From an uncultured Desulfuromonas sp. (GTDB lineage Bacteria; Desulfobacterota; Desulfuromonadia; Desulfuromonadales; Desulfuromonadaceae), in contig NZ_OY787469.1 of the NCBI RefSeq assembly GCF_963678835.1, positions 1,984,001-2,048,000 of the forward strand: a stretch of DNA of 64,000 nucleotides. Reading direction: 5' to 3'. The position numbers and the translations under genes were made by a program. Below are positions 60,950-64,000 of the stretch, one piece after another. The notes below the pieces were generated by a model that saw only the letters and a program-made list of their open reading frames with translations, ran no database searches and had not been told where the DNA came from. The first letter of the stretch is position 1, and each line of letters opens with the position of its first letter.

Positions 60950-61107
60950 TAGCAGGATGTTGAAAAATCCCATCCGGGGCCTTTTCAATGACGCAAACCG
61001 AAAATGCGATTTCCGTCTCGCTTACAAAATCAAGGACTTGGAAATCTGTCCTTGATTTTGGTCGCCCGTCCATGGGCTCCACAGGCTGTTTTTCAACAGC
61101 CTGATAG
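60950..61107. mobile_element. TAGCAGG-family element, copy F
   Basis: Complete: left end tagcaggatgttgaaaaa, hairpin atcaaggac/gtccttgat, right end tttttcaacagcctgata. Confidence 0.85.
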
Positions 61108-61249
61108 GTAGTTTTTATCCAGAAACCATAAGACATTGAAACTACCACATGATTTCAATTTTTTTGCCTTGATTTTTTCAACTCTAGTGTGTCACATTGA
61201 AACAATAACATATTGAATTTGCTAGCTTTCGTTGTGCCGGGAGCAATTC

Positions 61250-61770
61250 ATGCGGCAAAAAATCAATCGACAAATGTCTATCTACGTGCTGATGCATTCC
61301 AGCGCTATTGCCAAAGAGTTGCGCATCCTTTCGTTGATTCTGGATCAGACTCCCAAGATTCTTGATGTCGCTTACCATGATCTGCTTTAAGGCCGCAGAG
61401 AGGATACCGGCCGTTTCGGCATGACTGCGGAGAACGCACAGTACAGCGAACTTCTTGAATGGAACGAGCAAACTTATGACAGCATGCCGTGCCAGATCAG
61501 CGCTGACGGCAGCTTCGCGTTCTAAGAGAAAACTGACCTTGGCCAAAAAATATCAGGTCAAGGACGCCGTCTTCTCCCTGCGCTGCGGCATGGGAGTTCT
61601 CGGTATGACCAAGAGCAACTGGGTTGACAAGCGACTGAGAAACTTTCGTGCCGGCATTGAGTCCAACATCTCGGCCTTGACGTCGCTTCGGCCCGAACCG
61701 GTGCACTTGGAGCAAATTGAGCTGGCCAAGGGGGGACGCCAGAATGGCGCATATTCACGTCGGAATCTAA
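61250..61770 (+). pseudogene. Broken transposase (ISNCY/IS1182-like)
   Basis: The first frame, MRQKINRQMSIYVLMHSSAI to AYHDLL, ends at TAA 61388. In the same frame GREDTGRFGMTAEN-like sequence continues to a second stop. After a large deletion, KYQVKDAVFSLRCGMGVLG and SNWVDKRLRNFRAGIESNIS represent the C-terminal region, with a further frameshift near 61680. These blocks are in the order of an intact transposase of this type, but it cannot be expressed. Confidence 0.65.
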
Positions 61771-61872
61771 TCTATGCTCACATATCCAATGGCAACACGG
61801 GAGACTTTGTTGGCAACGTCCTCGGCTTTTCAGATGGAAACTAGGACTTCAGCCTAATTGAAATTGTAGATT

Positions 61873-61952
61873 GTAGGAGCGGCGTCAGCCGCGAATTCCC
61901 ATCATGATAAGGATCAATGACCAGAACAATGCGCGAAGAAATTCGCTTCTAC
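61873..61952. repeat. REP-like 80-bp palindromic repeat, copy 3 (inverted)
   Basis: Starts gtaggagcggcgtcagccgc and ends attcgcttctac; the reverse complement matches copies at 29720 and 30017. The flank gatgacaaaattgagtgtgt is also shared. Confidence 0.8.
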
Positions 61953-62012
61953 AGGTGGTCACTCCGATGACAAAATTGAGTGTGTTCAAGTACTCGTGTT
62001 CTGACAATACGA

Positions 62013-62036
62013 ATTTTTAGCATTGACAGAGCACTA
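62013..62036. repeat. End fragment of the TAGTGCTTTG element
   Basis: tttttagcattgacagagcacta matches the right end of the 16127-16287 element. Its last TA is also the first TA of copy G. Confidence 0.55.
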
Positions 62037-62192
62037 GCAGGGTGTTGAAAAAGTCCCATCCGGGGCCTTTTCAACGACGCAAGCCGAAAATGCGATTTCC
62101 GTCTTGCTTACAAAATCAAGCACTTGAAAACATATCCTTGATTTTGGTCGCCCGTCCATGGGCTCCATAGGCTGTTTTTCAACAGCCTGCTA
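62035..62192. mobile_element. TAGCAGG-family element, copy G
   Basis: Complete: tagcagggtgttgaaaaa to tttttcaacagcctgcta, 158 bp, with hairpin atcaagcac/atccttgat somewhat weakened. It lies 31 bases upstream of the ABC transporter gene. Confidence 0.85.
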
Positions 62193-62223
62193 GGTAGTTT
62201 TTGCTGTTGGTCTCACCAAAGGA

Positions 62224-63909
62224 ATGATGATGAAAGAGTTTTTTAGGCAATGGCGCCCCTATCTGGTTTACGGCGCTCTGTTCAGTCTGTTTATCAATGT
62301 ATTGCAACTGACCTTTCCATTATACATGTTGCAGATTTATGACCGGGTCCTCGCCAGTTACAGTTTGCCGACACTTTATGCGCTGACCTTGGCGGCCGTG
62401 GTTTCCTTGATTGTTATGGCGACTCTGGAATTTATCCGTTCCCGTTTGCTGGTGCGCTGTGGCGTTGAAGTTGATCAGTGCCTCAGTGCCACGGTTCTCG
62501 ATCAGTTGATTAAGCAATCGGTTCATGCGCAACCCTCCACCCAACAAGCCTCGCTGAGGGATGTCAATCTGCTACGCAATTTTTTTGCCGGTAGTGCCAT
62601 TTTTACCTTGTTCGATATCCCATGGTCACCGATTTTTCTGGCGGTAATCTATCTGCTGCACCCGCTGTTGGGGCTGGTGGCCACCGCTGGCGCGGTGCTG
62701 CTCATAGTGTTTGCCGTGCTCAATGAGCGGATGACCCGTAAGCCATTGGATACGGCCAATACGGTCAATGGTTTTGCCATGAAATTTGTCGACATTGCAC
62801 GGCGCAATGCCCATACCGTGGGCTGTTTGGGAATGGTGGAAGCGGCGACGCAAAAGTGACAGGGGTTTAATGACAGTGTGACAAAATTGCAGACGGAAGC
62901 GAGTCGGCAGTCCGGCCTGATCCAATCACTGTCGAGCTGGCTGCGGCAGTCGATGCAAGTGTTTATTTACGGTGTCGGTGCCTGGCTGACCCTAAAGGGG
63001 GAAGCCACAGCAGGGTGCATGATCGCATCTTCCATTATCATGGGCAAGGCACTGGCTCCCGTGCAGATGGGAATCAGTTCATGGAAGAGCATGATTGAAG
63101 CCCGCGGTGCCTGGAGCCGACTGGACGCCCTGCTGTCGGATCTTGATAAACGAGAAACCATGGAACTTCCTCCACCGCAGGGCAACCTCCAAGCGGAACA
63201 TGTTTCGTTTGCCGTGGGGCTTGTCCCTATTTTACGAGATATTCATTTTTCGCTTAACGCCGGAGAATCCATGGGCTTGATCGGCCCTTCCGGTGCAGGC
63301 AAGTCAACTCTCTGCCGGTTGCTGCTGGGCCTTTGGCGACCGCAGCACGGCACCGTGCGTCTCGACGGGGCGGATATCTATACTTGGGACCCACAGGCGT
63401 TGGGCCCCTGGCTGGGCTATCTGTCGCAAGATGTTGAATTGTTCAGCGGCACTGTTGCCGAAAATATTGCCCGCCTTGGCAACGTCGATTCTGAAAAAGT
63501 GATCACCGCAGCCCGCCGGGCCGGTGTTCATGAAATGATTCTCAATTTCCCTCTCGGCTATGATACCCCTGTTGGCGAAGGCGGCGCGGTGCTGTCGGGC
63601 GGTCAACGTCAACGTATCGGCTTGGCACGAGCACTTTATGGAGATCCACGTTTGGTTATCCTTGATGAACCCAATGCCAATCTTGATGAAGAAGGAGAAG
63701 CGGCGTTGGTGCGGGCGTTCGCCGCGTTGAAAAGCGATGGTGTCACCGTGATTGTCGTGTCCCATAAGCCGACGCTTTTGTCCGGGATGGATAAAATTCT
63801 GATGCTGAAAGGCGGCCAGATCGCTTTGTTCGGTCCGCGTGACGCGGTTTTTGCCAAACTCATGGAGGCTCAGAATACGCAGCGTCCAGAGGGCCGGGTT
63901 GCGCCATGA
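62224..63909 (+). pseudogene. Type I secretion ABC transporter (PrtD-like) with an in-frame TGA
   Basis: One continuous frame of 562 codons encodes a PrtD/HlyB-type type I secretion ATPase, broken only by TGA at 62857-62859. Before the stop: membrane domain with LQLTFPLYMLQIYDRVLASY and FDIPWSPIFLAVIYLLHPLL. After it: QGFNDSVTKLQTEASRQSG, which continues the family sequence, then the ATPase with GPSGAGKST (Walker A), SGGQRQRIGLARALYG and VILDEPNANLD. Family members usually have Trp at the stop (K-W-Q), so TGG to TGA is the simplest event. A substrate-export role is lost unless the stop is read through. It precedes a probable membrane-fusion-protein gene. Confidence 0.8.
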
Positions 63910-63963
63910 TTCGAAATATTGAGGGGAATGCTTTGTTGTCCCGACAAAATAAGGAAATCTTAC

Positions 63964-64000
63964 ATGTCTGAGCAAGAAGAGAACAGGGAGCAAGACCAAC
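63964..64000 (+). CDS. Start of the next gene (partial), probably the type I secretion membrane fusion protein
   Basis: ATG 63964 follows aaggaa by eight bases and encodes MSEQEENREQDQ before the window ends. An HlyD-family partner is expected after a PrtD-like ATPase gene, but the sequence visible here cannot confirm it. Confidence 0.4.
   Translation, partial: MSEQEENREQDQ

Noticed and set aside
62857..62859. TGA as selenocysteine codon in the ABC transporter
   Set aside because: The position is Trp in the family and not catalytic, and no hairpin of SECIS type is evident just after it.

Overview
This window looks like the chromosome of a desulfuromonad-type bacterium (Desulfobacterota, formerly Deltaproteobacteria). 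That placement is an inference. It rests on the mix of housekeeping genes (AmrS, NAD kinase-recN, FabI-HflX, AcnB), a Gram-negative envelope with several TonB-dependent receptors, and moderate GC content. No phage structural genes or plasmid functions were seen.

Layout. 1-3.2 kb: end of a surface-polysaccharide cluster (sugar epimerase, WecE-like aminotransferase, flippase-like membrane protein), followed by a decayed IS5-type transposase. 4.7-24.3 kb: mostly ordinary genes: lipoprotein, tRNA-Leu(CAA), amrS, yidD-rarA, nadK-recN-GNAT-cheX, an M16C protease, a DsbC-like protein, fabI, hflX, an MltD-like transglycosylase, an Smr protein and a PQQ-type sugar dehydrogenase. 24.4-32.4 kb: a minus-strand iron-uptake locus with cell-surface signalling (FecI-type sigma, FecR, STN-domain TonB receptor, PepSY protein), peppered with small inverted-repeat elements and a fragment of a second receptor. 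32.6-51.2 kb: membrane protein, Mn-type pyrophosphatase, a cobalamin riboswitch with btuB, carbonic anhydrase, an unusual TonB receptor, an AT-rich LVIVD-repeat gene, a hybrid histidine kinase, an ABC-F ATPase and acnB. 57-64 kb: a queuosine-mannosyltransferase-like gene, a secreted C39-like protein with tandem beta repeats, transposase wreckage, and a type I secretion ATPase interrupted by one in-frame stop.

The most notable system is a complete diversity-generating retroelement (DGR) at about 51.5-56.6 kb. It has an Avd accessory gene, a 126-bp template repeat (TR), a 1100-residue NACHT-NTPase/formylglycine-enzyme-fold (C-type lectin) target whose C-terminus carries the 126-bp variable repeat (VR), a GC-rich hairpin just after the VR, and a DGR-type reverse transcriptase with IGNLTSQ and YVDD motifs. 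By hand count TR and VR differ at 27 positions, 21 of them at TR adenines. The target is a STAND-type signalling ATPase with a hypermutable ligand-binding face, so the locus looks like a diversifying, immune- or recognition-like receptor system rather than a phage tropism switch.

The second notable theme is a set of about 160-bp inverted-repeat elements that begin and end with TA, present in many copies. One copy sits inside the apical loop of a conserved hairpin of the btuB cobalamin riboswitch. Another supplies the stop codon of fecR. The internal hairpin of the main family shows compensatory base changes between copies.
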